NCBI RefSeq assembly: GCF_015354405.1
Contig: NZ_JADKYP010000032.1
Coordinates: 17,753 to 81,752 of the forward strand
Source: Nocardia sp. BSTN01
GTDB lineage: Bacteria > Actinomycetota > Actinomycetes > Mycobacteriales > Mycobacteriaceae
Length of the DNA stretch: 64,000 bases
Direction: 5' to 3'
Position numbers and translations under genes: made by a program. The notes under the pieces were generated by a model that was not told where the DNA came from, made no database searches, and was given only the letters and a program-made list of their open reading frames with translations. Position 1 is the first letter of the stretch. Each line of letters begins with the position of its first letter. Positions 8,307-16,724 of the stretch are shown here, piece after piece.

Positions 8307-8387
8307 GACGTCCTCCTGCAGAGTCCGTACCTGCCCGGATGTCGGAATTGATTGCCGTCGCGTTAACGGCCCTAACCTGGTGTTATG

Positions 8388-8407
8388 CAGAAGTTGTACA
8401 ACTGCTG
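8388..8407. promoter_or_regulatory. Palindrome between divergent hydrolases
   Basis: CAGaAGTTGTACAACTgCTG has a perfect 12-bp core and flanking arms with one mismatch. It sits 81 bp from the alpha/beta hydrolase start and about 150 bp from the epoxide hydrolase start. It looks like a binding site for a dimeric (TetR-like) repressor. Two direct copies of CCTAGAAAG follow at about 8474-8491. Confidence 0.45.
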
Positions 8408-8555
8408 CCGCTCGTTCGCCGGCGATCCGGCGCGAGGGGAATCGTCAGAATATCTCCGTATCTACAGCACTTCCTAGAAAGCCCTAGAAAGAACTCGAAA
8501 CCGGCTCTCGGTACTAGGACCGAAACTGGCCTATATTGCCCTTAGCGTGGTGTTC

Positions 8556-9686
8556 ATGAGCGCAGAGATCCGCAGCTTCCGCATCGACATTCCCCAGTCC
8601 GATATCGATGATCTGCACGATCGGCTCGAGCGGACGCGGTGGGCGCCGCACCTGCCCGGCGCGGAGGGCAGCCGGGGTGTCCCGCTGACTCGGCTCCGCG
8701 AACTGGCCGACTACTGGCGCACCGACTACGACTGGCGGACACAGGAAGCCCGGCTCAATCGCTTCCCGCAGTACCGCACCGAGATCGACGGTCTCGATGT
8801 GCACTTCCTGCACGTGCGCTCGCCCGAGCCGGAGGCGCTGCCCTTGGTTCTCAATCACGGCTGGCCCAATACCTTCGCCGAATTCGCCGGCCTCGTCGAC
8901 CTTCTCGTCGATCCCCGGGCGCACGGTGGCGATCCCGCGCGGGCCTTCCACGTGGTCATACCGTCGGTGCCGGGGTATGGCTTCTCGGCCGCGCCTGCCG
9001 AAACCGGCTGGAGCACAGACCGTGTCGGCCGGATGTGGGTGGAACTGATGGCCCGGCTCGGCTACGAGCGGTACGGCGTACAGGGCGGCGACCTGGGCAC
9101 CTACGTCGGCACCGCGATGGCCGAGGCGGCGCCCGACCGGGTGGCCGGGCTCTACATCACCGCCGGTCTCGGCTTCCCCACCGAGGCCGATGTGCCGATC
9201 CTGACCGATGCCGAACGAGCCGGCTACGAGGCGATGATGTCGGCGGACTGGGTCAACGGCGTGGATCATCACGGTCTGCTGCGTGCGGCGCCGCAGACCT
9301 TCTCGATCGGATGGAACGATTCACCCGCCGCCGCGCTGGCCTGGATGGTGCAGAAGTACACCGACTTCAGCGCCGCCGGCGCGCTCGATGCGGCGATCGA
9401 CCGCGACGCGCTGCTGACCACCGTCGGCATCTACTGGTTCACCCAGAGCTTCGGGACCTCGGCGTGGTCGTACTACGACAGCACCGGCTTCGCCTGGCCG
9501 ACCGGTTCGGCGCAGGTCCCGACCGGGGTGTACAGCGGTGCACCAGGCATCCGCCGGCTCGCCGAGCGCACCGCGAAGATCGTGCACTGGCCGGAGGACA
9601 ACCCGGCGGGACACCATTTCATCGCGATGGATCAGCCCCAGGCATATGCGGCCGACCTGCGCAGATTCTTCGGCGATCTCGGCTGA
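8556..9686 (+). CDS. Epoxide hydrolase (EHN-domain alpha/beta hydrolase)
   Basis: Microsomal-type epoxide hydrolase that opens epoxides to diols, 376 residues. The N-terminal EHN region (RSFRIDIPQSDIDDLHDRL...) wraps the core. HGWP at residues 101-104 is the oxyanion motif. GVQGGDLGTYVG places the nucleophilic Asp at about D179. A C-terminal GHHFIAMDQP segment supplies the catalytic His. EHN-family proteins are about 370-390 residues, so it is complete. The ATG at 8556 is taken as the start; an in-frame GTG at 8547 would add three residues, and neither has a clear ribosome site. Confidence 0.88.
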   Translation: MSAEIRSFRIDIPQSDIDDLHDRLERTRWAPHLPGAEGSRGVPLTRLRELADYWRTDYDWRTQEARLNRFPQYRTEIDGLDVHFLHVRSPEPEALPLVLNHGWPNTFAEFAGLVDLLVDPRAHGGDPARAFHVVIPSVPGYGFSAAPAETGWSTDRVGRMWVELMARLGYERYGVQGGDLGTYVGTAMAEAAPDRVAGLYITAGLGFPTEADVPILTDAERAGYEAMMSADWVNGVDHHGLLRAAPQTFSIGWNDSPAAALAWMVQKYTDFSAAGALDAAIDRDALLTTVGIYWFTQSFGTSAWSYYDSTGFAWPTGSAQVPTGVYSGAPGIRRLAERTAKIVHWPEDNPAGHHFIAMDQPQAYAADLRRFFGDLG

Positions 9687-9694
9687 GTGACGCG

Positions 9695-9754
9695 CCATCG
9701 GGAAATCTGAGACTCCCTACCGGAAATCCTAGATAGCGCTAGATTTCCCGATGG
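9695..9754. terminator. Long inverted repeat between convergent genes
   Basis: A perfect 14-bp inverted repeat (CCATCGGGAAATCT at 9695-9708, its complement at 9741-9754) encloses 32 bp. The enclosed sequence contains a further partial copy (GGAAATCCTAG), so two alternative stems are possible. It lies between the epoxide hydrolase and the acyl-CoA dehydrogenase stops and probably acts as a bidirectional terminator, although no T-run follows. Confidence 0.55.
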
Positions 9755-9758
9755 ATCG

Positions 9759-11714
9759 CTACACGTCGGCCGCCGTGCGCGTGGACGGCAGGAACGGGGT
9801 GAGCAGATTCTGCTCGGTGGACGGCCCGAATTCCCACTCCGCGATCCACGGGCCGGTGCCCTCGCTCTGGTCGAGCACGCCCGACTCCAGCCATTCGTAG
9901 CGGCCCTCGAGCACCTGCCGGGTCAGCGCGGTGTCGGCGTCGTCGGTGTTGTCCCACAGCGCGGCGAAGGCGGCCTCGACCCGCAACCGGGACTGGCGGC
10001 AGAAGGTGTCGGCCAGTTCCGTCGCCGCGGCCGCGTCCCGGTGGTCCTCGGCGCGCATGGCCTGGGCCCGCACGCACGCCGCCGACATGGCGAACAGTTC
10101 CGCGCCGATATCGACGAGGCGGCCCAGGAACCCCTGCCGGTATTCGAGTTTCGCCTGCCAGCGCGCCATCGCGTACATCAGTTCGCGCGCCTGCTTGCGT
10201 GACATCCGCTCGACGAAGCGCAGATGCGTTGCCAGCGGCCCGAATTCGGTATAGCCGGCGGGGAGCGTGCCCCGGCCGACCGCCAACTGCGGGAACCATT
10301 TCGCGTAGAAGCCGCTCGCCCCGACCGCCGCGGTGGCCTTGTCCTTCAGCGCCGCATGACGGTCCACGAGCGCGCCCGCGGCGGCCATATGCGCATCGGC
10401 CATCTCCCGGGCGATCAGCAGCCGCATGATCTCGCTGGAGCCTTCGAAGATCCGATTGATCCGCAGATCGCGCACCAGCTGTTCGGCCGGTACCGCGCGC
10501 TCACCCCGATCGCGCAGGGAGGCGGCGGTCTCGTAGCCGCGGCCGCCGCGGATCTGCACCAGTTCGTCGGCGATGCGACAGCTCATCTCGGAGGCCCACA
10601 GTTTGGCCAGCGCGGCTTCGATGCGGATGTCGTTGCGCGCCTCGTCACACATGGTCCCGGACAGTTCGAGCACCGCCTCCAGCGCGAAAGCCGTTGCGGC
10701 GACGAAGGATATCTTCGACGCGACCGCCGCGTGTTCACCGACCGGGCGGCCCCACTGCACGCGCGCCGCCGACCAGCCGCGGCTGATCCTCAGCGACCAC
10801 TTCGCCGCCGCGGTGCACAGTGCGGGGATGGCCAGCCGTCCCGCGTTGAGCGTGGTGAGCGCGATCTTCAGGCCGTCGCCCTCGCGTCCGATCAGATTGC
10901 GCGCCGGCACCCGGACCTTGTGCATGCGGGTGACGCCGTTCTCGATCCCGCGCAAACCCATGAAGGCGTTGCGGCGCTCGACGGTGATGCCGGGGGTATC
11001 GGCCTCCACCACGAAGGCGGATATCCCGCCGCGATGGCCGGGTCCCTTCGGCACTCGCGCCATCACCACCAGCAGTTCCGCGACCACGCCGTTGGTCGTC
11101 CACAACTTCACGCCGTCGAGTTCGTAGGCCTCGCCGTCGGCGGTCGGGGTCGCGGTACTCGCCATCCGGGCGGGATCCGATCCGACATCCGGTTCGGTCA
11201 GCAGGAAGGCGCTGACCGCGCCCCGCGCGCACCGGGGCAGGAATTCGCGCTTCTGCTCCTCGGTGCCGGCCAGCTTCAGCGGTTCCGGCACGCCGATCGA
11301 CTGATGCGCCGACAGCAGCACGCCCAAACTCGCGTGCACCGAGCCGACCATCATCAGCGCCCGGTTGTAGCCGACCTGCGACAGGCCCTGCCCGCCGTAT
11401 TCCGGCGGGATCTTGAGCCCGAAGCAGCCGAGTTCGGCCAGGCCGCGGACGTAGTCGTCGGGGATCTTCGATTCGGCCTCGATGACCGATCCGTCCAAGG
11501 TCTCGCAGAAGGCCCGCAGCCGTTCCAGGAAGGCCTCGGTCCGCGCCGCGTCGTCGGGAGCGGGCTGTGGATACGGATGGATCAGGTCGAGCCGGAACCG
11601 GCCGAGGAACATCTGCTTGGCGAACGATGGTTTGGCCCAGGTGCTTTCGCGCGATTCCTCGACCAGTGCGCGGGCCTGTTCTTCGGTGGCGTGAACTTTC
11701 GCGGCTGTCGCCAT
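9759..11714 (-). CDS. Acyl-CoA dehydrogenase, long form
   Basis: FAD-dependent enzyme that introduces the alpha-beta double bond in acyl-CoA for beta-oxidation, 651 residues. Standard domains are ordered: N-terminal helical (from about 60 to 190, GLAELGCFGLKIPPEYGG), the beta-domain with FLLTEPDVGSDPA (190-300), and the C-terminal helical domain ending near residue 440 (INRIFEGSSEIMRLLIAREM). Some 210 further helical residues follow, which puts it among large actinobacterial FadE proteins rather than the 380-residue short-chain type. The start MATAAKVHATEE is preceded by GGAGG. A Crp-like palindrome lies 18 bp upstream of the start. Confidence 0.9.
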   Translation of the reverse strand: MATAAKVHATEEQARALVEESRESTWAKPSFAKQMFLGRFRLDLIHPYPQPAPDDAARTEAFLERLRAFCETLDGSVIEAESKIPDDYVRGLAELGCFGLKIPPEYGGQGLSQVGYNRALMMVGSVHASLGVLLSAHQSIGVPEPLKLAGTEEQKREFLPRCARGAVSAFLLTEPDVGSDPARMASTATPTADGEAYELDGVKLWTTNGVVAELLVVMARVPKGPGHRGGISAFVVEADTPGITVERRNAFMGLRGIENGVTRMHKVRVPARNLIGREGDGLKIALTTLNAGRLAIPALCTAAAKWSLRISRGWSAARVQWGRPVGEHAAVASKISFVAATAFALEAVLELSGTMCDEARNDIRIEAALAKLWASEMSCRIADELVQIRGGRGYETAASLRDRGERAVPAEQLVRDLRINRIFEGSSEIMRLLIAREMADAHMAAAGALVDRHAALKDKATAAVGASGFYAKWFPQLAVGRGTLPAGYTEFGPLATHLRFVERMSRKQARELMYAMARWQAKLEYRQGFLGRLVDIGAELFAMSAACVRAQAMRAEDHRDAAAATELADTFCRQSRLRVEAAFAALWDNTDDADTALTRQVLEGRYEWLESGVLDQSEGTGPWIAEWEFGPSTEQNLLTPFLPSTRTAADV

Positions 11715-11731
11715 GGGATCCTCCCTCGAAA

Positions 11732-11747
11732 CGTGATCAGGATCACA
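11732..11747 (-). promoter_or_regulatory. Crp-like palindrome upstream of the acyl-CoA dehydrogenase
   Basis: CGTGA-TCAGGA-TCACA matches the TGTGA-N6-TCACA consensus at 9 of 10 arm positions. It is only about 18 bp upstream of the acyl-CoA dehydrogenase ATG, so bound protein would more likely repress. Inference from the motif only. Confidence 0.4.
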
Positions 11748-11808
11748 TTCGAGTGTAGGAGGGTTGGTTACTCGCCGGTAGGCCTCCGGCGAAATCGGGG
11801 TCGAAGAA

Positions 11809-12993
11809 TTACTGCACGCCGCGCAGATACCGTCCGAAATGCGGCACCGTGAAGCCGATGGTGCCTCGCTCGGCGGAATAGATCAGCCCCTTCTTGATGA
11901 GTCCGTCCCGGGCCGGAGACAGGGATGCGGGTTTGCGGCCCAGTTCCTTGGCGACCGCCGCGGTCGGTACCGGCCCGTCGTCGCCGGCCAGATCGGCCAT
12001 CGCCCGCATGTACTCGCGCTCGGCGGGCGTTGCCCGTTCATAGCGGGAGCCGAAGAAGCCGACCGCCAGTTCTTCCTCCGCCGCCGGGGCCGCCAGTTCC
12101 ACATCCTCGGCGCCGATCGGGCTGCGGGCGGCCACATCCCAGGTGGCCTTGCCGTAGGCCTGAACGAAATAGGGATATCCATCAGCCTTGTCGTACAAGG
12201 CTTTCAGCGCCTCCTCGGTGAACTCCACCGCCTCGCGCTCAGCGGGCGCGATCAGCGCGCGATCCGCGGAATCGCGATCGAGCCGGTCTATGCGGTGGTA
12301 GCCGAAAAGTCGCTCCGAGTAACTCTTGGAGGCCGAGAGCACGGCCGGCAGATGTGGCAGACCCGCGCCCACCACGATCAACGGCGCTGTCTCCTGGCTG
12401 AGTTCGTGGCAGGCGCCGCAGATGGCGGAGATGTCGGCCGGTCCCAGATCCTGCATCTCGTCGATGAACACGGCGATGCCGACACCGATATCGCGGGCCA
12501 GGTGAGCCGCTTCGAGGAGCAACTCCACCAGATCGATCTCGATGTCACCGGAATCCGCGCGCCCGGTGACGGCCGGGACGTCGATACCGGGTTGCCAGCG
12601 TTCGCGCATCCCCTTGTCGGCGGTCGCGCGCAGGGCGAAGGCCTTGAGGATGCCCAGGAAATCGTCGACCATCTCGGGATTGCGGTGGGCGACCGCGATC
12701 TGGCGCACCGCCATATGCAGCGCCGAGGCCAGCGGCCGCCGCAATTCCTGATCCGGGCGGGCCTCCAGTTTGCCGGTCCCCCATCCGCGCGAGCGGGCCG
12801 TGGACCGAAGTTGATTGAGCAGCACGGTCTTTCCCACGCCGCGCAGGCCGGTGAGCATCACACTGCGTTCGGGACGGCCGCGCGAGATGCGTTCGAGCAC
12901 GATGTCGAACGCGTCGAGCTGTTTGTCGCGCCCGGCGAGTTCGGGCGGGCGCTGGCCGGCGCCCGGGGCATACGGATTCCGCACGGGGTCCAT
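11809..12993 (-). CDS. AAA+/archaeal-type ATPase with C-terminal winged-helix domain
   Basis: P-loop ATPase of 394 residues. The N-terminal NPYAPG...ELAGRDKQLDAF motif is typical of ORC1/Cdc6-like and ATPase_2 proteins. Walker A is GLRGVGKT (about residues 49-56) and Walker B is VFIDEMQDL. The LFGYHRIDRLDRD segment and AYGKATWDVA precede a winged-helix domain (PVPTAAVAKELGRKPASLSP...LIKKGLIY). This architecture occurs in housekeeping hypothetical proteins and in some phage/defence settings; no defence neighbour is visible here. It is 94 bp upstream of the acyl-CoA dehydrogenase on the same strand. Confidence 0.8.
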   Translation of the reverse strand: MDPVRNPYAPGAGQRPPELAGRDKQLDAFDIVLERISRGRPERSVMLTGLRGVGKTVLLNQLRSTARSRGWGTGKLEARPDQELRRPLASALHMAVRQIAVAHRNPEMVDDFLGILKAFALRATADKGMRERWQPGIDVPAVTGRADSGDIEIDLVELLLEAAHLARDIGVGIAVFIDEMQDLGPADISAICGACHELSQETAPLIVVGAGLPHLPAVLSASKSYSERLFGYHRIDRLDRDSADRALIAPAEREAVEFTEEALKALYDKADGYPYFVQAYGKATWDVAARSPIGAEDVELAAPAAEEELAVGFFGSRYERATPAEREYMRAMADLAGDDGPVPTAAVAKELGRKPASLSPARDGLIKKGLIYSAERGTIGFTVPHFGRYLRGVQ

Positions 12994-13156
12994 GCCCCGA
13001 CACCGTAGCGCGTTCGTACCGAAATCTCGGGATATATACGGGATGTCCTAGATTGCGCTATCCAACCGAATGGCGGCCGCCGCGCGGGGTGACCGGGCGC
13101 GGTGCGCTCTCTACGCTGGGGGCTGATCGAGGTCCGAAATGTCCGCAGGAGGGGTC

Positions 13157-13444
13157 ATGTCCACCGATTCGGAAGATCAGCAGTCCGGCGATCGGCCGAA
13201 CCCTACGGTGGCCGAGGTGGTCGGATCCTGGGACGTGCCCGCCGGGGCGGGCGTGGCGCGCCAGATTCGCGACAACATCCTGCACGCGATCGCGCAGGGG
13301 TACGACGATCCGCAACTGGTGGCCGATCTCGCGGTCGGTCCGCTCGTGATCGCTCTGGGCCGGCTGGAAACCGAACTGGCGGACGCGCGAGATCGCATCG
13401 CGGAACTGGAGCGCGCGGTCCGTCCGCGCGGAGAGGTCGAGTGA
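13157..13444 (+). CDS. Hypothetical protein with C-terminal coiled coil
   Basis: A 95-residue protein starting MSTDSEDQQSGDRPNPTVAE. A central segment (VARQIRDNILHAIAQGYDDPQLVADLAVG) could form helices, and the C-terminal 30 residues (ALGRLETELADARDRIAELERAV) are a clear heptad coiled coil. It is acidic and soluble. The ATG at 13157 is chosen over one 18 bases upstream because AGGAGG sits 4 bases before it. No family is recognised. Confidence 0.6.
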   Translation: MSTDSEDQQSGDRPNPTVAEVVGSWDVPAGAGVARQIRDNILHAIAQGYDDPQLVADLAVGPLVIALGRLETELADARDRIAELERAVRPRGEVE

Positions 13445-13684
13445 CTCGGTCGCCGGTGTAACGCGCGGGCAACTCGATTCGATAACGAGCACAGGGCCGT
13501 GGATACCGTGTCGTGATCTCCATAGCAGATCGATTCGCCGGGCTGTAATCGGGGGTGGTCCTGGCGATTTGGCGACACGCGGGCAGACACGCCGTCGTGT
13601 GGGGTGGACAACAACACCGAGCCGTCGTAATCTCTTCGTGACTTCGCGGAGTATGTCGCTTCATTAGAGGGGCGGCCCGCCTAG

Positions 13685-13845
13685 TCACCGCCTAATCAGC
13701 AGTCGAGTGGGCAGCTCGATCGCTGAACCGGGGACCCAGGTTACTGGGGTGAATCCTCTTCGGTCGCAAGGTCGATGGGGTAGGGCCGAATCTTCCCGGT
13801 CCGAACCCGTCAGCTAACCCGGTCGGCGCGTGGGCAAGGAAGAAA
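13685..13845 (+). promoter_or_regulatory. ydaO-type c-di-AMP riboswitch
   Basis: The leader of the NlpC/P60 gene carries the conserved cores of the ydaO/yuaA riboswitch in order: CGCTGAACCGGGGACCCA (13721-13738), TGGGGTGAATCC (13745-13756), and CCGAACCCGTCAGCTAACCC (13801-13820), then GGAAGAAACAGG. Actinobacterial copies of this class usually control cell-wall hydrolases, which fits the gene that follows. Outer boundaries are approximate. By family knowledge, c-di-AMP binding turns expression off. Confidence 0.92.
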
Positions 13846-13861
13846 CAGGAGACTCAGCTCG

Positions 13862-14539
13862 GTGGGTAAACACAGTCTGCAACGGGAATCTCGGCTGCCG
13901 AATTCCGTCAAGGGTGCGCTGGTCTGCGGCGCAGTAGCGGCCACAACCGGTGCGATTCCGGCGATTCCGGCCATGGCGGCCACGATCAACGTTCCCGGCG
14001 TCGGCAACTTCGACGTTCCGCTGGGTTCGGAATTCGACCAGCAGGTCAGCCAGGCGAACCAGGTGCTCGCCGATCACGCGGATCAGATCAAGGGAGTTCA
14101 GCAGGCGCTGAGCTCGCAGGCGATCGCGCCCAGCATCCCCAACGCCGCGCAGAACCCGATGGGTAGCATGTTCGGCCAGCCGCAGCAGCAGCACGGCGTC
14201 GGCGACGTCGCCCTCGACGCTGCGCGCAGCAAGATCGGCGCCGACTACGTGTGGGGCGCCTCCGGTCCTTCGAACTTCGACTGCTCCGGTCTGGTGCAGT
14301 GGGCGTACAAGCAAGCCGGAATTCAACTGCCGCGTACCAGCTTCGAACAGTCGCATGTCGGCAAGCCGGTCGCCTTCCAGGACCTGAAGCCGGGCGACCT
14401 GGTGATTCAGAACGGTGGCGGCCACGTGTCCATGTACGCCGGGGATGGCAAGATCCTTCAGGCGCCGCAGTCGGGTGAGACCGTCAGCTACGCGCATCTG
14501 GACCCCGACTCGATCGTCACCGCACGCCGCGTCGCCTAG
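13862..14539 (+). CDS. Secreted NlpC/P60 peptidoglycan hydrolase
   Basis: Cell-wall endopeptidase of 225 residues. The signal peptide has basic residues up to position 17, then a hydrophobic core (ALVCGAVAATTGAIPAIPAM) and a likely AMA cleavage site near residue 39. A helical spacer (60-85) and a Gln-rich linker lead to the NlpC/P60 domain from about residue 113. The catalytic Cys is C141 in NFDCSGLVQWAY and the His is H188 in GGGHVSMYAG. It should cleave D-glutamyl-diaminopimelate-type peptide bonds outside the membrane. The start is GTG with AGGAG 10 bases upstream. Expression is probably set by the c-di-AMP riboswitch in its leader. Confidence 0.93.
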   Translation: MGKHSLQRESRLPNSVKGALVCGAVAATTGAIPAIPAMAATINVPGVGNFDVPLGSEFDQQVSQANQVLADHADQIKGVQQALSSQAIAPSIPNAAQNPMGSMFGQPQQQHGVGDVALDAARSKIGADYVWGASGPSNFDCSGLVQWAYKQAGIQLPRTSFEQSHVGKPVAFQDLKPGDLVIQNGGGHVSMYAGDGKILQAPQSGETVSYAHLDPDSIVTARRVA

Positions 14540-14558
14540 TCGTTCCGCTCGACAGCAC

Positions 14559-14582
14559 GGCCCGGCGGTGATCCGCCGGGCC
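14559..14582 (+). terminator. Hairpin after the NlpC/P60 gene
   Basis: A 10-bp perfect stem (GGCCCGGCGG / CCGCCGGGCC) with loop TGAT, 20 bp after the stop. There is no T-run, and it overlaps the leader of the next gene. Confidence 0.6.
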
Positions 14583-14599
14583 TACTGTGAGGAGCGAAA

Positions 14600-14986
14600 C
14601 TGGAACGGGCACAACCAGCTACAGCACGGGTCGACTCCTGGATCTGGGCTGTCCGGCTGTTCAAAACACGATCCGCTGCGGCCACCGCGTGCCGCGGCGG
14701 TCACGTGCGTGTCAACGGGACGGCCGTCAAACCCGCTCATCAGATCAAGTCCGGTGATGAGGTGCGGGTCCGCAATGCCGGAGTCGAACGCATCGTCGTC
14801 GTGGTCCGGCTTGTCGTCAAACGCGTCGGCGCTTCGATCGCCACGCAGTGCTATATCGACAAGAGCCCTCCGCCGCCCGCACCCGAAATCGTCGCCGCGC
14901 TGCCCAAGCGCGACCGCGGTGCCGGACGGCCCACCAAACGCGAACGCCGCGACACCGATCGGCTACTCGGCCGCGATTCGTCCTGA
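14600..14986 (+). CDS. S4-domain RNA-binding protein (Hsp15-like), probable CTG start
   Basis: A small S4-family protein of about 128 residues. The S4 core is complete: RVDSWIWAVRLFKTRSAATAACR, then GGHVRVNG, then VKPAHQIKSGDEVRV. The basic C-terminus (KRDRGAGRPTKRERRDTDRLLGR) is typical of Hsp15/RqcP-like proteins that bind rRNA or stalled 50S subunits. The frame upstream of the S4 core has no ATG, GTG or TTG before an in-frame TGA at 14588. The best start is CTG 14600 with GAGGAG 5 bases upstream. A GTG at 14705 would delete half of the S4 fold. The 3' end overlaps the convergent FAAL gene by 24 bp. Confidence 0.78.
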   Translation: MERAQPATARVDSWIWAVRLFKTRSAAATACRGGHVRVNGTAVKPAHQIKSGDEVRVRNAGVERIVVVVRLVVKRVGASIATQCYIDKSPPPPAPEIVAALPKRDRGAGRPTKRERRDTDRLLGRDSS

Positions 14987-16717
14987 AGTCGCGCGGAGGG
15001 TGGCCGCTTCGGTGCCGAAACCCCTGCCGAACTCTCCTGCCCGATAGAGAGTGCGGCATTCGCCGCGGCGGACCTTTCCGCTCGAGGTCTTCGGAATCGC
15101 GCCGCGTGGCACCAGCAGAACCTCGGTCGGCGAAATGCCGTGCACCATCGTTACCGCGACCCGGACCCGCCGGGCGATATCGCTCGCGTCCGCCGGGGGT
15201 TTCCTCGCTTCCGCAACTACAACCAGGTCCTCGCGTTCACCGGTGTCGAGCCCGAACGCGACGATATGTCCGGGGCGCAGTTCGGGTGCGGAGTCGGCGG
15301 CGGTGGCTTCGATATCGGCGGGAAAATGGTTGCGGCCGTCGATGACGATGGTGTCGCGCAAGCGGCCCGCTATGTAGAGACCCCCGTCGTGGACGAAGCC
15401 GAGATCACCGGTGCGCAACCACGTTCCGGGCTCACCGGGCAGCACCGCGCCGAAGGTGGCCGCGGTGCGGTCGAGCAGTCCCGCATATCCGGCGCCGACA
15501 TTCGGTCCCTGCACCCAGATCTCGCCGACGGCACCGTCGTCGCGGGGGATGAGAGTGATCGGGTCGACGATGCGCACGGTTTGCCCGGCGGGACGGCCAC
15601 AGTCGACCAGGGCGAGACCATCCGCCCGGCCGCCGAGCGCACGGCGCGCGGACGCGACAGTCGCCCGGCCCGAGCTGAGGGCGGCGCGGTCGAATTCGAC
15701 GCATACCGGTTCCGCATCCGGGCGCGAGATGGTGACCGGAAGGGTCGCCTCCGCCAAGCCGTAACCCGCGGTGTGGGCACGGTGGCGAAATCCGTGCGGC
15801 GCGAAGGTACGAGTGAAGGCGCCCAGCGCGGTGGCGCGGATCGGTTCGGCCCCGTTGAGCAGCAGATCCAGTGGCGACAGGTCGAGACCGTCACGTTCCC
15901 GCACGTCGGTGCCCGAAACCGCCAGCGTCAGACCGAAATTCGGGCTCGCGGTCGCGACTGCGCGAAAGTCGCTACACGCGCGCAACCATCGGATCGGGCG
16001 TTTGGCGAAGTCGGCCGGTGGCAGCGTGATCGCATGAACGCCGAGATACAGCGGCAGCGCCAGGGCGAACACCAGGCCCATATCGTGGAAGAACGGCAAC
16101 CAGTTCACCATCGGGCCATCGTCGGCCGGTGCCAGGGCGCCATGCAGCTGATCCAGTGCCGCCGCGAGGTTCGCATGGGAAACACACACTCCCGCAGGCG
16201 AAGTGGTGGACCCCGAGGTGTACTGGAGGTAGGCGGGATGCGCCCTGACCGTATCCACTCGGACATCGTCCGTGCGAGCGTGCGCGTCGACGGTGAGGAG
16301 TTCACCGTGCGGCCGGCGATCGGCATCCGGACCTCGGGCGCCGGGCACCGGCTGCGCTGAACCAGGCGAGACGAGACGCAGCCTCGGCTCGGCATCGCCG
16401 AGGATCGTTCGCAACCGGCCGGCATTGGGGCGCACCGTGTCCGGGAACAGCGGCACGGCGGTGCGTGCGCTGTAGAGACAGCCGAGGAAGGCGACGACAT
16501 AGTCCAGGCCGTGTTCGCACTGAATCGCGACGCGATCACCGGGCGCCGTCCGTTCGCGGATGGCGGCTGCCAGTGCGCCCGCCGCGCGGTGCAATTCCGA
16601 GGTCGTCACGGTGTCCGCCACCTGTCGGCCACCGGGATGAGACAGGGCGGTGAAGGCCGGATCGTCCGGTGCTTCCGCTGCCCGCGCCGCAACGGCCGCC
16701 GCCAATCGGTCGGTCAT
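14963..16717 (-). CDS. Fatty-acyl-AMP ligase (FAAL) of the PKS operon
   Basis: Adenylating enzyme of 584 residues that should activate a fatty acid as acyl-AMP and pass it to an ACP, priming the neighbouring PKS. Visible motifs are LQYTSGSTTSPAGVCVSH (A3), WLPFFHDMGLV, AGYGLAEATL, TGDLGFVHDGGLYIAGR and RDTIVIDGRNHFPADIE. The GRNHxPxDIE sequence and the HDMGL segment are FAAL hallmarks, distinguishing it from CoA ligases. SSGKVRRGECRTLY holds the late catalytic Lys. No ACP is fused. It is the last gene of the operon and starts 7 bp after the PKS stop with a GGAG inside the PKS end. Confidence 0.9.
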   Translation of the reverse strand: MTDRLAAAVAARAAEAPDDPAFTALSHPGGRQVADTVTTSELHRAAGALAAAIRERTAPGDRVAIQCEHGLDYVVAFLGCLYSARTAVPLFPDTVRPNAGRLRTILGDAEPRLRLVSPGSAQPVPGARGPDADRRPHGELLTVDAHARTDDVRVDTVRAHPAYLQYTSGSTTSPAGVCVSHANLAAALDQLHGALAPADDGPMVNWLPFFHDMGLVFALALPLYLGVHAITLPPADFAKRPIRWLRACSDFRAVATASPNFGLTLAVSGTDVRERDGLDLSPLDLLLNGAEPIRATALGAFTRTFAPHGFRHRAHTAGYGLAEATLPVTISRPDAEPVCVEFDRAALSSGRATVASARRALGGRADGLALVDCGRPAGQTVRIVDPITLIPRDDGAVGEIWVQGPNVGAGYAGLLDRTAATFGAVLPGEPGTWLRTGDLGFVHDGGLYIAGRLRDTIVIDGRNHFPADIEATAADSAPELRPGHIVAFGLDTGEREDLVVVAEARKPPADASDIARRVRVAVTMVHGISPTEVLLVPRGAIPKTSSGKVRRGECRTLYRAGEFGRGFGTEAATLRATSGRIAAE

Positions 16718-16724
16718 ATCGTGC

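Noticed and set aside
11809-12993. Defence-system ATPase
   Set aside because: The protein has an AAA plus winged-helix layout, but no nuclease, toxin or other defence partner is adjacent, so the link is not supported.
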